Shown: positions 54,785 through 63,790 of the stretch, one piece after another | How positions within the stretch are numbered: position 1 is the stretch's first letter | How the letters are laid out: each line of letters starts with the position of its first letter | Assembly (NCBI RefSeq): GCF_000720455.1 | Contig: NZ_JOAK01000010.1 | Span: forward strand, 62,001-126,000 | DNA length: 64,000 nucleotides | Origin: Streptomyces virginiae | GTDB lineage: Bacteria > Actinomycetota > Actinomycetes > Streptomycetales > Streptomycetaceae | Reading direction: 5' to 3' | The notes under the pieces: generated by a model | The model's input: the letters and a program-made list of their open reading frames with translations, nothing else | The model's database searches: none | What the model was told of the DNA's origin: nothing | Position numbers and translations under genes: made by a program

Positions 54785-55247
54785 GGCGGGGTGGGACTCC
54801 TCGGGTGATGGGTCTGCGGGGAAAGGAGAAGGAAGGAAGAAAGGAGGAGAAGGGGGGAGGGTGGAAGGCGCGTGCGTGGGCGTCGTCCCGGACGGCACGC
54901 CGTGCGACGGCGGGCGGGAGGACGGACGGCGACACGGAGGGACGCGGGGGATACGGCACGGCCGGTTCGAGCGGCGGTGCGGGCGCGCGGAGGCGCCTGG
55001 ATCAGGCGGAGCCTGTGAGAAGAGAACGCATGCGACGGTCCCTGATGTGCGGGTGGTCGCCCGGTCACCGGCCGGCCCAGTTCTCTTTGGCCGGCGCCAC
55101 GCGCCACGTTCCTCATTAGAACGACCGCTCCGCGATCTTGTCAACGCGGTCCTAGGTCGTCCCTAGCCGCCCGCTGGCCGGATTCGAGCGGAATCCAGGC
55201 GGCCCGCACCACACTCCCGCACGACGACGACACCACAGGGGGGCGCG
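54785..55247. promoter_or_regulatory. Divergent intergenic region (463 bp) with purine tract and palindrome
   Basis: Contains a 44-nt uninterrupted purine run (54818-54861) that is all-pyrimidine in the 5' leader of the reductase-hemerythrin mRNA, and a 17-bp palindrome CGTTC-N7-GAACG at 55107-55123. TAGGTC (55153) and TAGCCG (55164), 11 bp apart, are a weak SARP-like pair 79 bp before ATG 55248. Open frames here lack coding character. Confidence 0.5.
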
Positions 55248-56243
55248 ATGCTCAGCTCGGCCATGGCACGACGACGGTTCCTCGGCATCGGCGCGGCGGC
55301 GGGCGCCGCAGCGCTGATCGGCGACGCGGGCTGGGGCGGCACGGCGGTCGCCGCCGAACGCCCCGGCCCGTCGGCGGCCCGCACCGGCCGGCCCGACGTC
55401 CTGAACCTGCCGAACGGTTTCCACCCGGCCGGCATCGGCATCGGCCCGGCGCCCTACGCCTACTTCGGTTCGCTGCTCGGCGGCGCGGTCTACCGGGCGT
55501 GCCTGCTCACCGGCCGGGGAAAGGTCATCAACCCGGGCCTCGGCGAGGGGTACTACGCGGTCGGGCTCCAGGTGGACGACCGGCAGCGGGTCTTCGTCGC
55601 GGGCGGCTGGGGACGGCTGATCACCGTTCTGGACGGAATCACCGGGAAGGTGATCGAGACGTACGAGGTCGGCAACGCCGACACGTTCGTCGACCACGTG
55701 GTGCTCACCGCGCGAGCCGCCTGGTTCACGGACTCCTTCAACGGACAGCTGTTCCGCCTGCCGCTCGGCCCGCGCGGGGAGCTTCCGGCGCGCGACGCGG
55801 TGACGACCCTGCGGCTGGGCGGCGAATGGACGCAGGGCCCCTCGGACGGGCTCACCGCCACGGGCATCGCGGCCACCCCGGACGGATCCGCGCTCCTGGT
55901 GGTCAACATCCACGCCCACGGCGGCAGCCTGTTCCGCGTCGACCCGGTGACCGGTGTCGCCCGGCGCACCGACCTGGGCGGGGTCACGCTTCCCACGACC
56001 AACGGCATCCTGGTGCACGGCCGCACCCTCTACGCGCCCCGCATGAACGACCTCGCGGTGCTGCGCCTGGACCCGACCGGCCACAACGCCCGCCTGGCCC
56101 GTACGGTCACCGACGCCCGCTTCGAGACCCCTTGCGCGGCGGCCGTCCACGGCAACCGCCTCTACCTGCCCAACTCCCGCTTCCCGCAGCCCCCGGAGCC
56201 GGACCTCCCCTACAACGCGGTGGCGCTCGCACTGCCGCTGTAG
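55248..56243 (+). CDS. Tat-exported SMP-30/beta-propeller-like protein
   Basis: 331 aa. Twin-arginine signal ARRRFLGIGAAAGAAALIG followed by an Ala-x-Ala site (AVAAE). The mature part is repetitive beta strands (VGLQVDDRQRVFVAGGWGRL, GIAATPDGSALLVVNIHA, NGILVHGRTLYAPRMNDLAVLRLD) typical of six-bladed SGL or secreted propellers; homologues are often labelled superoxide dismutase without metal ligands to support it. ATG 55248. Could be the last gene of the island or flanking. Confidence 0.8.
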   Translation: MLSSAMARRRFLGIGAAAGAAALIGDAGWGGTAVAAERPGPSAARTGRPDVLNLPNGFHPAGIGIGPAPYAYFGSLLGGAVYRACLLTGRGKVINPGLGEGYYAVGLQVDDRQRVFVAGGWGRLITVLDGITGKVIETYEVGNADTFVDHVVLTARAAWFTDSFNGQLFRLPLGPRGELPARDAVTTLRLGGEWTQGPSDGLTATGIAATPDGSALLVVNIHAHGGSLFRVDPVTGVARRTDLGGVTLPTTNGILVHGRTLYAPRMNDLAVLRLDPTGHNARLARTVTDARFETPCAAAVHGNRLYLPNSRFPQPPEPDLPYNAVALALPL

Positions 56244-56356
56244 CGGCGCCGCCCAGGGTGTTGCGCGCCTGCGGTGGTTGAGGTGTCTGGTGGTTGAGGC
56301 ATCAACAGTTATCCACAGGGCTTTCGGGATCGGATCATGCGCGGGACCTTCGTGAC

Positions 56357-57622
56357 ATGACGAACAACAGCGAATCCCGTCGCCCGTCCGACCGGTCCTT
56401 CACCAGCCCGGCCGGAACCGCCGACGAACAGCAGATCACCCTGCGCAGCCCGGCCGAACTGGCCGACGCGCTGCCCTACATGCTCGGCTTCCACCCGTCC
56501 GACTCGCTCGTCATGGTCGCCGTGCACGGCGAGGGCGGGCGATTCGGCGGCCGCCTCCGCGTCGGCATCCCCACCGCACCCGCCGAATGGGAGGACACCG
56601 CCCGACAGGTCGCCGACTGCCTCGTCCGCGGCAGCGAACGGCGCGGCGTCAAGCCCGACGGCATCGTCGTCTACCTGTGCCAGGAGCCGCGCGGGGAGGA
56701 GGGCGGCCAGGGGGTGATGACCCGGCTGCGGCCGTTCGCCCAGCGGATCCGGCTGGCCTGCGGCGCGCTGGACGTGCCGGTGCTGGAAGCCCTGTGCCTG
56801 TCGGCCGGCCGCTTCTGGTCCTACGTCTGCCCCGACGAGCGGTGCTGCCCGGCCGAGGGCAGCCCCCTCGCCCCGGTCGGCACCTCGGTGATGGCCGCGG
56901 CAGCCACCTTCGCCGGGCTCCAGGTCCGCGGCTCCCTCGACGAGATCGAGGGCAGGCTCGCACCGCTGCGCGGGCCCGTGGCCGAGGAGGCGGAGCGGGC
57001 CCTGGACCGGGCTGCCACCGCTCTGATGCCGAGGATCCTCCACGGCGCCACCCGCGAGGAGGTGGGCGCCGAGACCATCTCGCTGGCACAGACCCTGATG
57101 CGGCGCATGACCCAGGCGCCGCCCGCCGAGGGCGGCCCCCAGGGCGACGACTGGGACGACGCCCTGCTCGGCCACGACGAGGCCGCCTCACTGATCCTCG
57201 GCCTCCAGGACCGCGAGGTCCGGGACATCGCGGCCGAGTGGATGGAAGGGGAGGAGGCGGCCTGCGCCCTGCGCCTGTGGCGGGCCCTGGCCCGCCGCTG
57301 CGTCGGCGCCTACGGCGAACACGCCGCGGCGCCCCTCACCCTGGCCGGATGGGTCTCCTGGTCCACCGGAGACGAGCCGACCGCCCGGATCGCCCTCGGC
57401 CTCGCCCTGCGGGCCGACGCCGAATACCGCTTCGCCCAGCTGCTCCACCACGCCTGCAACGAGGGGGTCGACCCCGAGGGACTGCGCCAGTGCCTGAGGG
57501 AGGAGCGGCGCCGCCGCGAACCGAGGCGCGACCGGTCCTCCGCCGTCACCCGGCCGCCCGGACGCCGGGGCCGGACGGCCCCGTGCCGCGGATCCCGCCG
57601 CACCGCGGGGAGCGGGCAGTGA
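56357..57622 (+). CDS. DUF4192 domain protein
   Basis: 421 aa. Starts at ATG 56357 (MTNNSESRRPSDRS). Signature ITLRSPAELADALPYMLGFHPSDSLVMVAVHG near residue 30 marks the actinobacterial DUF4192 family, whose function is unknown; GRFWSYVCPDERCCPAEGSPL is also conserved. The C-terminal 40 residues are Arg-rich. No operon partner is evident. Confidence 0.9.
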   Translation: MTNNSESRRPSDRSFTSPAGTADEQQITLRSPAELADALPYMLGFHPSDSLVMVAVHGEGGRFGGRLRVGIPTAPAEWEDTARQVADCLVRGSERRGVKPDGIVVYLCQEPRGEEGGQGVMTRLRPFAQRIRLACGALDVPVLEALCLSAGRFWSYVCPDERCCPAEGSPLAPVGTSVMAAAATFAGLQVRGSLDEIEGRLAPLRGPVAEEAERALDRAATALMPRILHGATREEVGAETISLAQTLMRRMTQAPPAEGGPQGDDWDDALLGHDEAASLILGLQDREVRDIAAEWMEGEEAACALRLWRALARRCVGAYGEHAAAPLTLAGWVSWSTGDEPTARIALGLALRADAEYRFAQLLHHACNEGVDPEGLRQCLREERRRREPRRDRSSAVTRPPGRRGRTAPCRGSRRTAGSGQ

Positions 57623-57831
57623 GAGCGCGCCGGCCGTCGTACGGCGGTCCCCTGCGGTTGCCCCGCGCCACCTCGGGGCCGGTCCTGCGGCGCGGGACGC
57701 GTCCCCGGAGCCCCCGGCCGGAGTCCGGGCCCGTGACCCGGGCGGGGGTGGGGGCGTTCAGCTGGGGGGTGGTGCCGCCCCGGCCGCGCCGCCGCCCTGC
57801 TGAACCCACCGGAGCGCAGACAAGGCGACAC

Positions 57832-59820
57832 ATGTCTCACCCCGCACCTCCCCGCCCGACCGCCGTGCCCCTGGCCCGCAGGCCCGAGCTGCCGCCCGTG
57901 CACGGCGCCGTGATCTGCGTCGCCGCGCCCTGTCTGGTCATCTCGCCCGAACACGGCCAGCTGACCGGGCAGGGCATCGACGGGATCTACCGGTCCGGGC
58001 GCCGCCTGCTCTCCCGCTGCGTGCTGCGCGTCGGCGGCCGGGACCCCGTCGCCGTCCAGGGCCGCAGCCTCGGTGCCGACCGGGCCGCCTTCACCGCCAC
58101 CGTGCGCACCGGGGCCGAGCCCGGCCCCGACCCGGACATCGGCGTGGAACGGATCCGCCACGCGGACGGCACCGAACGGATCACCCTGCGCAGCTTCACG
58201 GCCCGGCCGGTACGCCTCCCCGTGGAGCTGCTGCTCGGCTCCGACCTGGCGGAACTGGCCGCGGTGGCCGCCGGCCGCGCCGGCCCGGAGCTGCCCGCCG
58301 GGGTGCACGCCGCCGGCCTGCGCTGGAGCACCGGCGAAGCACAGGCCGTCACCACGGCACAGCCGGCCCCGGACGACGCCGTGGCCTCGGCCGGGCTGCT
58401 GCGCTGGCAGCTCGAACTGGGTCCCGGCGAGTCCCGCACCATCGAGCTGCGCACCACACAGGACCGGGTGGTGCGGGCCTCCGCCGGCCAGGTGGCGAAC
58501 CCGCTGGCCGACGCCCGGGCCGAAGGGGACGACCCCAGGACCGAGGCGTGGTTCCGCACCAGCGTCGAGGACCTGCGCGCGCTGCTCTCGCGGGACCCGG
58601 AGCAGCCCGGCGACGCCTTCGCGGCGGCCGGGGTGCCCTGGCGGCTGGGCCTGGCACCTGCGGAATCGCTCTGGGCCGCCCGCATGGCGCTGCCGCTGGG
58701 GACCGGGCTCGCCGCCGCCACCCTGCGCGTCCTCGCCCGGACACAGACCGAGGCGCGCGGCGCCGAGTCCGGGAAGATCCCGGGGCCCCTGCGCGGAGCG
58801 GGCCCGCAGCTGCCGCCCGCGTGCACCGGCACCGAGGCGACCCTCGCCTTTCCCGCAGTGCTCGCCGAAGCCCGCCTCTGGGGCCTGCCGGAGGACGAGG
58901 TCGCCCGACTGCTCCCGGCAGCCGAACGGTGCCTCGACTGGCTGCGCGGCGCCTTCGGCGAGGACGGCTTCCTGGCCGATCCCGACCCGGGGCCGCGGCG
59001 CTGCGAGACCCAGGCCCACGCCCACCGGGCCGCCGTGCTGGGCGCCGATCTCCTCGCCGGATGCGGACGGCCCGGCGCCGAGGAATGGCGGGAGCGGGCG
59101 GCCGCGCTGCGCGAGCGGTTCCGGGACGGGTTCTGGATCGACGGCCCGGACGGCGGACGGCCCGCCTCGGCCCTGCACCCCGACGGGCGGCCACTGCCAC
59201 GGCTGACCGGTGCCGCCGCCCACCTGCTCGACACCGGGCTGCTCAGCGGCGGCCGGCTCGCCCCCGGTCTCCTCGACCGGGTCCGCACCGAGCAGCTGGC
59301 CCGGCTGTTCGGCGCACCCGCCATGGACTGCGGATGGGGGCTGCGGAGCATGGCCCGCGCAGAGCCGGGACACAACCCGTACGGCCACCGCTCCGGCGCG
59401 GTACGGGCGTACGAGAGCGCCGTGGCCGTGTCCGGCCTGGCCGCGGCCGGCTTCGAGAAGGAGGCCGCGGGCCTGCTCAGAGGCCTCATGGACGCCGCAG
59501 AAGCCTTCGGGTACCGGCTGCCGGAGATGTTCGCGGCCGAGCAGCGCACCACCGGCAGCGTCCCCATCCCGCACCCGGCGGCCTGCCGTCCCGCCGCCGT
59601 GGCCGCGGCCGCGGGGGTCCACGTACTGACCGCCCTCGCCGGAATCCGCCCCGACGCCCCCTCGGGCACCGTCGCCCTCGTGCCCCTTCCCGGCGCCCCC
59701 CTCGGCGCGATCCGCCTCGCGGGTCTGCGGGTGTCGGGCGAGCCCTTCGCCGTCCGGGTCAGCCGGCTCGGCCTCGCCATGGTGGAGGAGGCCGCGGATG
59801 CGCTCCAACTGGGTGTCTAG
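57832..59820 (+). CDS. Glycogen-debranching-like (GDE N-terminal domain, alpha/alpha-barrel) protein
   Basis: 662 aa. N-terminal beta-rich domain (GQGIDGIYRSGRRLLSRCVLRVGG, RITLRSFTARPVRLPVELLLGSDLAEL) as in amylo-alpha-1,6-glucosidase relatives, then an (alpha/alpha)6-type C-terminal half with CGWGLRSMARAEPGHNPYGHRSGAVRAYES, near residue 505, and YRLPEMFAAEQR. Probably acts on an oligosaccharide in the cytoplasm. ATG 57832 has only a weak SD; a longer start cannot be excluded. The 209 bp upstream show nothing notable. Confidence 0.8.
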   Translation: MSHPAPPRPTAVPLARRPELPPVHGAVICVAAPCLVISPEHGQLTGQGIDGIYRSGRRLLSRCVLRVGGRDPVAVQGRSLGADRAAFTATVRTGAEPGPDPDIGVERIRHADGTERITLRSFTARPVRLPVELLLGSDLAELAAVAAGRAGPELPAGVHAAGLRWSTGEAQAVTTAQPAPDDAVASAGLLRWQLELGPGESRTIELRTTQDRVVRASAGQVANPLADARAEGDDPRTEAWFRTSVEDLRALLSRDPEQPGDAFAAAGVPWRLGLAPAESLWAARMALPLGTGLAAATLRVLARTQTEARGAESGKIPGPLRGAGPQLPPACTGTEATLAFPAVLAEARLWGLPEDEVARLLPAAERCLDWLRGAFGEDGFLADPDPGPRRCETQAHAHRAAVLGADLLAGCGRPGAEEWRERAAALRERFRDGFWIDGPDGGRPASALHPDGRPLPRLTGAAAHLLDTGLLSGGRLAPGLLDRVRTEQLARLFGAPAMDCGWGLRSMARAEPGHNPYGHRSGAVRAYESAVAVSGLAAAGFEKEAAGLLRGLMDAAEAFGYRLPEMFAAEQRTTGSVPIPHPAACRPAAVAAAAGVHVLTALAGIRPDAPSGTVALVPLPGAPLGAIRLAGLRVSGEPFAVRVSRLGLAMVEEAADALQLGV

Positions 59821-59963
59821 GGGGTGCCCCGCCCGCCCGGGCCTCTTACGGGCCGTGCCGGTCCGACGCCGGCTCGCAGGCGGCGGGCGTCGCCCGTCGT
59901 GCCCGCCGGGCACACCCGCCGGCCCGTGGACCATTGTCTTCAAGGTCACCAAAGCGCTGTTTA

Positions 59964-59978
59964 TCGTCAGGCAGACGA
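59964..59978. promoter_or_regulatory. Candidate operator of the Nudix/NrtR-like gene
   Basis: Inverted repeat TCGTC-AGGCA-GACGA, 13 bp before the ATG at 59992, where a repressor would block transcription or translation start. Confidence 0.5.
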
Positions 59979-59991
59979 CTATGATCGCGGC

Positions 59992-60738
59992 ATGTCGCCC
60001 TACGACCCGTCGGCCTATCCGCCCTTCGCAGTCACCGTCGACCTGGTCGTGCTCACCGTGCGGCGCCACGCGCTCTGCGCGCTGGTCGTCCGGCGGGGTG
60101 AGCAGCCGTTCCAGGGGCGCTGGGCGCTGCCCGGCGGATTCGTCCGCGGAGACGAGGACCTCGCGGCCGCCGCCGCCCGGGAGCTCTCCGAGGAAACCGG
60201 CCTGTGCGCCCATGACCCCGCCATGCCGGGCGCGGGCAACGGGGCGCACCTCGAACAGCTGGCCACCTACGGCGATCCGAAACGGGATCCGCGGATGCGG
60301 GTCGTCAGCGTGGCGCATCTGGTACTGGCTCCGGACCTCCCCGCGCCCCGGGCCGGCGGCGACGCCAACAGCGCGCGCTGGGCCCCCGTCGACGAACTGC
60401 TGGCCGTCGGCGACGAGAGCGCCGCGGGGCTCGCCTTCGACCACGCCAGGATTCTGGCGGACGGCGTGGAGCGGGCCCGCTCGAAGATCGAGTACTCCTC
60501 CCTGGCCACCGCCTTCTGCCCGCCCGAGTTCACCGTGGGGGAGCTGCGCCGGGTGTACGAGGCCGTGTGGGGCGTGGCCCTGGACCCGCGGAACTTCCAC
60601 CGCAAGGTCACCGGCACCCCCGGCTTCCTGGTACCGGCCGGAGGCACGACGACCCGTCAGGGCGGCCGCCCGGCCCAGCTGTTCCGCGCGGGCGGGGCGA
60701 CCTTGCTCAATCCGCCGATGCTGCGCCCGGAGGTCTGA
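59992..60738 (+). CDS. Nudix-domain protein with NrtR-like winged helix
   Basis: 248 aa. Residues 1-150: Nudix domain with the box GGFVRGDEDLAAAAARELSEETG, interrupted at one Glu position relative to GX5EX7REUXEEXGU. Residues 165-248: winged helix (YSSLATAFCPPEFTVGELRRVYEAVWG, DPRNFHRKVTGTPGFLVPAGG), the layout of NrtR repressors of NAD metabolism that sense ADP-ribose compounds. No NAD-synthesis gene is adjacent, so the target is unknown. Confidence 0.87.
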   Translation: MSPYDPSAYPPFAVTVDLVVLTVRRHALCALVVRRGEQPFQGRWALPGGFVRGDEDLAAAAARELSEETGLCAHDPAMPGAGNGAHLEQLATYGDPKRDPRMRVVSVAHLVLAPDLPAPRAGGDANSARWAPVDELLAVGDESAAGLAFDHARILADGVERARSKIEYSSLATAFCPPEFTVGELRRVYEAVWGVALDPRNFHRKVTGTPGFLVPAGGTTTRQGGRPAQLFRAGGATLLNPPMLRPEV

Positions 60739-60911
60739 CGCCGCGTCCCACGCGCCGCCGGTGCCGGGACCGGGTCTCCGGTTCGGGGTGAACCTGACGA
60801 AGCGTTCGGCATTCCACCGGATCGGTTGCGCCGAAAATCGGACATATCGCGTTATCTTGCTTGCGGTAATCACCCTGCCGCAGAGCGGTCTCACCCCCCG
60901 CGAGAGAAGCG

Positions 60912-62711
60912 ATGCTCCAGGCCATCGGACTCACCAGCAAACCACGCACCGACGCCCCGCCCCTCGTGGACGACCTCACCTTCGAGGCCCGCCCGGGGCA
61001 CGTGACCGCCCTGCTCGGCGAGCCGGGATCGGGCAAGACGACCGCCCTGCGGCTCATGCTCGAACTCGAACCGGGCCGCGGCGTCACCTACTTCCGCGGC
61101 CGCCCGCTGCACCGGATCCCCCACCCCGGCCGTGAGGTCGGAGTGCTGCTCGGGGACGTCCCCGGCAACCCGGCACGGACCGTCCGCAACCAGCTGCGGA
61201 TGCTCTGCGCCGCCGCCGGGGTGCCCGCCTCCCGCGCCGACACCATGCTTGAGGTCGTCGGCATCGCCGGCCTGCGGGACCAGCGCCTCGGCTCGCTGTC
61301 ACTCGGCATGGAGCGCAGGGTCGCCCTGGCCTCGGCGCTGCTCGGCGATCCCTGCACCCTGCTCCTCGACGAGCCGGCCGCCGGGCTCTCCCCCCGCGAA
61401 CGCGGCTGGCTGTACGGCCTGCTGCGCGGCCACGCCTCCCTCGGCGGAGCGGTGCTCTTCACCACCGACGACGCCAAGGAGGCGGCCCGGAGCGCCGACC
61501 GGGTCGTCAGCATCGAGGCGGGCCGCCTCGTCGCCGACCAGGAGGCCGCGGACTTCGCGCGGACCCGGCTGAGGCCGCGTGTCGCCGTGCGCACACCGCA
61601 CGCGGCCCGGCTGGCCGACGTACTGGGCCGGGAAGCCCGGGCGGCCCGGCGCGCGGTGGAGATCGTCGAGGAGAGCGGCAGCCGCCTGTCGGTGTACGGC
61701 AGCAACTGCGCCGAGGTCGGTGAGGCGGCGTTCCGCCACGGCGTACTGGTCCACCAGCTCGCCGACGAGACCGGAGACGCCGGCGCGTCGACGGCGCCGG
61801 TCCCGCACGCCCGGGCCGCCGCGACCGCCGCGACCGCAACGACGGCCCCCGCCGGGGCCGCGCCGAATCCCTCCGCGGACTCAGGCGGCCGTCCCGGGGA
61901 CGCCCGCTCCCGGCGTCCGGCCTCGGCCGTGCGGCGCGTCGGCGGACCGCTGCGGCCGCTGCGCTACGAGCTGCTCCGCGTCTTCGGCACCGCCACCCCG
62001 GTCCTCACCACCACCCTCGTCGTCGTGGCCTCCGTCCTCACCTCCCTCGTGCTCGCCCGGGCCGGGCAGACCCCGCAGAACCGGCTGCTCGCCGCCTGGC
62101 CCGAGCTGCTGCCGCTGCCGCCCGCCGCCCTGGGCGCCGGGCTGCTCGGCGCACTGGCCTTCGGCGAGGAGTACCGCTACCCCGCCCTCGCCGCCGACCG
62201 GGGCACCGTGCCGCGCCGGCTGGGGCTGCTCACCGCGAAGCTCGGCGTCTGCGCCGCCCTCGCCCTGCTCCTGGGCACCCTGGTGGTGACGGCCGACGCC
62301 GCCGCCCTGGCGCTCGTCTTCGACAGCGGCCCCCTGCGCACGCCGACGGAGTGGCTCTCCCCGGCCGCGAGTTGGGCCGGCCTGCTGATCGGCTGCGCCT
62401 GGGCCGGCGTACTGGCCTCCGGCGTCTTCCGGTCCGCCACCGCGGGACTGGCGGCGGTGCTCGCCGTGCCCGTGGGAGTGGTTCCGCTGGTGCGCAAGGC
62501 GCTGGAGGGCTCGTCCGCGTACCCGGTCACCGGTCTGGGACCCCGGCTGCGGGGCCTGTCCTGGGTGCAGTGGCCGCCGGAGGCGGACCGGCTGCTCGTG
62601 GGGGCCCTACGGGTGATGACCCAGCCCGTCGCGACCGCCCTGGTGCTGTCGCTGATGGTCCTGTTGTGCGCCTATGGGTTCACCGGACTGCGCAGCAGGG
62701 TCCGTTGGTGA
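60912..62711 (+). CDS. ABC transporter: ATPase fused to membrane domain
   Basis: 599 aa. Residues 1-220 are the ATPase: Walker A LLGEPGSGKTTAL, signature LSLGMERRVALAS (divergent from LSGGQ), Walker B CTLLLDEPAAGLS. An Ala/Pro linker (300-340) leads to about six hydrophobic segments (360-599), starting ELLRVFGTATPVLTTTLVVVAS. Substrate unknown. It lies directly upstream of whiH, as in S. coelicolor from memory. Confidence 0.87.
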   Translation: MLQAIGLTSKPRTDAPPLVDDLTFEARPGHVTALLGEPGSGKTTALRLMLELEPGRGVTYFRGRPLHRIPHPGREVGVLLGDVPGNPARTVRNQLRMLCAAAGVPASRADTMLEVVGIAGLRDQRLGSLSLGMERRVALASALLGDPCTLLLDEPAAGLSPRERGWLYGLLRGHASLGGAVLFTTDDAKEAARSADRVVSIEAGRLVADQEAADFARTRLRPRVAVRTPHAARLADVLGREARAARRAVEIVEESGSRLSVYGSNCAEVGEAAFRHGVLVHQLADETGDAGASTAPVPHARAAATAATATTAPAGAAPNPSADSGGRPGDARSRRPASAVRRVGGPLRPLRYELLRVFGTATPVLTTTLVVVASVLTSLVLARAGQTPQNRLLAAWPELLPLPPAALGAGLLGALAFGEEYRYPALAADRGTVPRRLGLLTAKLGVCAALALLLGTLVVTADAAALALVFDSGPLRTPTEWLSPAASWAGLLIGCAWAGVLASGVFRSATAGLAAVLAVPVGVVPLVRKALEGSSAYPVTGLGPRLRGLSWVQWPPEADRLLVGALRVMTQPVATALVLSLMVLLCAYGFTGLRSRVRW

Positions 62712-62800
62712 TCGTTCCGATGCCGGAGCGGTCACGGACGGGACCGTTGCAGTCCATGTCGCGTCAAGCGGACCGCAACTCCACGCAATAGGCCCGGTTC

Positions 62801-62818
62801 TTTACGATAAGTCGTCAA
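62801..62818. promoter_or_regulatory. Candidate WhiH operator
   Basis: Palindrome ACGA-TAAG-TCGT (62804-62815), extended by TTT / CAA on either side, 85 bp upstream of whiH. FadR-type regulators often bind such sites; WhiH autorepression is known in S. coelicolor. Confidence 0.55.
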
Positions 62819-62831
62819 TTGCGTAGGTGGC

Positions 62832-62839
62832 ACCGATCA
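62832..62839 (+). promoter_or_regulatory. Possible sigma-WhiG -10 element
   Basis: ACCGATCA matches the sigma-WhiG -10 consensus GCCGATAA at 6 of 8 positions; TCAA lies 13 bp upstream where TAAA at 15 bp is expected. whiH is sigma-WhiG dependent in S. coelicolor. Confidence 0.35.
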
Positions 62840-62902
62840 CCCTTTCGTGTGCTTTTCACCAAAGACCTCAAGGGTCATGGAGGCACGACCGACAAAGGAT
62901 TC

Positions 62903-63790
62903 GTGAGTACCCTTGCGCACACCATGATGACCGCCGCCCGCCATGCCGACTCCGGCCTCGCCGGCGCGGGCGAACTCGACCGCTACCCCTACGCGGAGGC
63001 CCCCGGGTCCGACCGCGTCGGAGCACCCCACTGGGACGGCGCCGACGTCGAGTTGAGCCGCGTCGGCCGCCGCGCGGCAGGCAGCCGCGGCCGCGGACTC
63101 CACGGCCAACTCGTCCAGCAGCTCGGCCAGATGATCGTCTCCGGCGACCTCGGTGCGGACCGCCCCCTGGTCCCCGAGGAGATCGGCCAGCGCTTCGAGG
63201 TCTCCCGCACGGTCGTCCGCGAATCGCTGCGGGTCCTGGAGGCCAAGGGCCTCGTCAGCGCCCGCCCCAACGTCGGCACCCGCGTCCGCCCCGTCGCCGA
63301 CTGGAACCTGCTCGACCCCGACATCATCGAGTGGCGCGCCTTCGGGCCCCAGCGCGACGACCAGCGCCGCGAGCTGGGCGAGCTCCGCTGGACGATCGAG
63401 CCGCTCGCCGCCCGCCTCGCCGCCGGCCACGGCCGGCCGGACATCCAGCAGCGCCTGGCCGACATGGTCGAGATCATGGGCCACGCCCTCGGCCAGGGGG
63501 ACTCGATCACCTTCGCCCGCGCCGACAACGAGTTCCACGCGCTCCTCATCCAGGTCGCCGGCAACCGCATGCTGGAGCACCTCTCCGGCATCGTCTCCGC
63601 CGCCCTCCAGGTCTCCGGCAGCCCGATGACCTCCTGCGACCGCCCGAGCGAGGCCTGCGTCGCGCACCACGCACGGATGGTCGAGGCCCTCGCCGCGGGT
63701 GACGCGACGGGTGCCGAGAGCGCGATGCGCCAGCTCCTGACGGTTCATCCGGAGGTCGAGCGCGTGGTTCCCGCCCCGCGCGAGCACTGA
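62903..63790 (+). CDS. whiH: GntR/FadR-family sporulation regulator WhiH
   Basis: 295 aa, the length of S. coelicolor WhiH. Winged helix RGLHGQLVQQLGQMIVSGDLGADRPLVPEEIGQRFEVSRTVVRESLRVLEAKGLVSARPNVGTRV, over residues 65-130, then an all-helical FCD ligand domain with metal-type residues (ADNEFHALLIQVAGN, AHHARMVEAL). GTG 62903 follows AAAGGA. It works late in aerial hyphae, controlling sporulation septation. Assignment also rests on position next to the region leading to hrdB. Confidence 0.88.
   Translation: MSTLAHTMMTAARHADSGLAGAGELDRYPYAEAPGSDRVGAPHWDGADVELSRVGRRAAGSRGRGLHGQLVQQLGQMIVSGDLGADRPLVPEEIGQRFEVSRTVVRESLRVLEAKGLVSARPNVGTRVRPVADWNLLDPDIIEWRAFGPQRDDQRRELGELRWTIEPLAARLAAGHGRPDIQQRLADMVEIMGHALGQGDSITFARADNEFHALLIQVAGNRMLEHLSGIVSAALQVSGSPMTSCDRPSEACVAHHARMVEALAAGDATGAESAMRQLLTVHPEVERVVPAPREH

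Noticed and set aside
54678..55166. Plus-strand open frame over the purine-rich spacer
   Set aside because: Low-complexity Gly/Arg/Lys translation driven by the purine tract, overlapping the 5' end of the reductase-hemerythrin gene; no SD.
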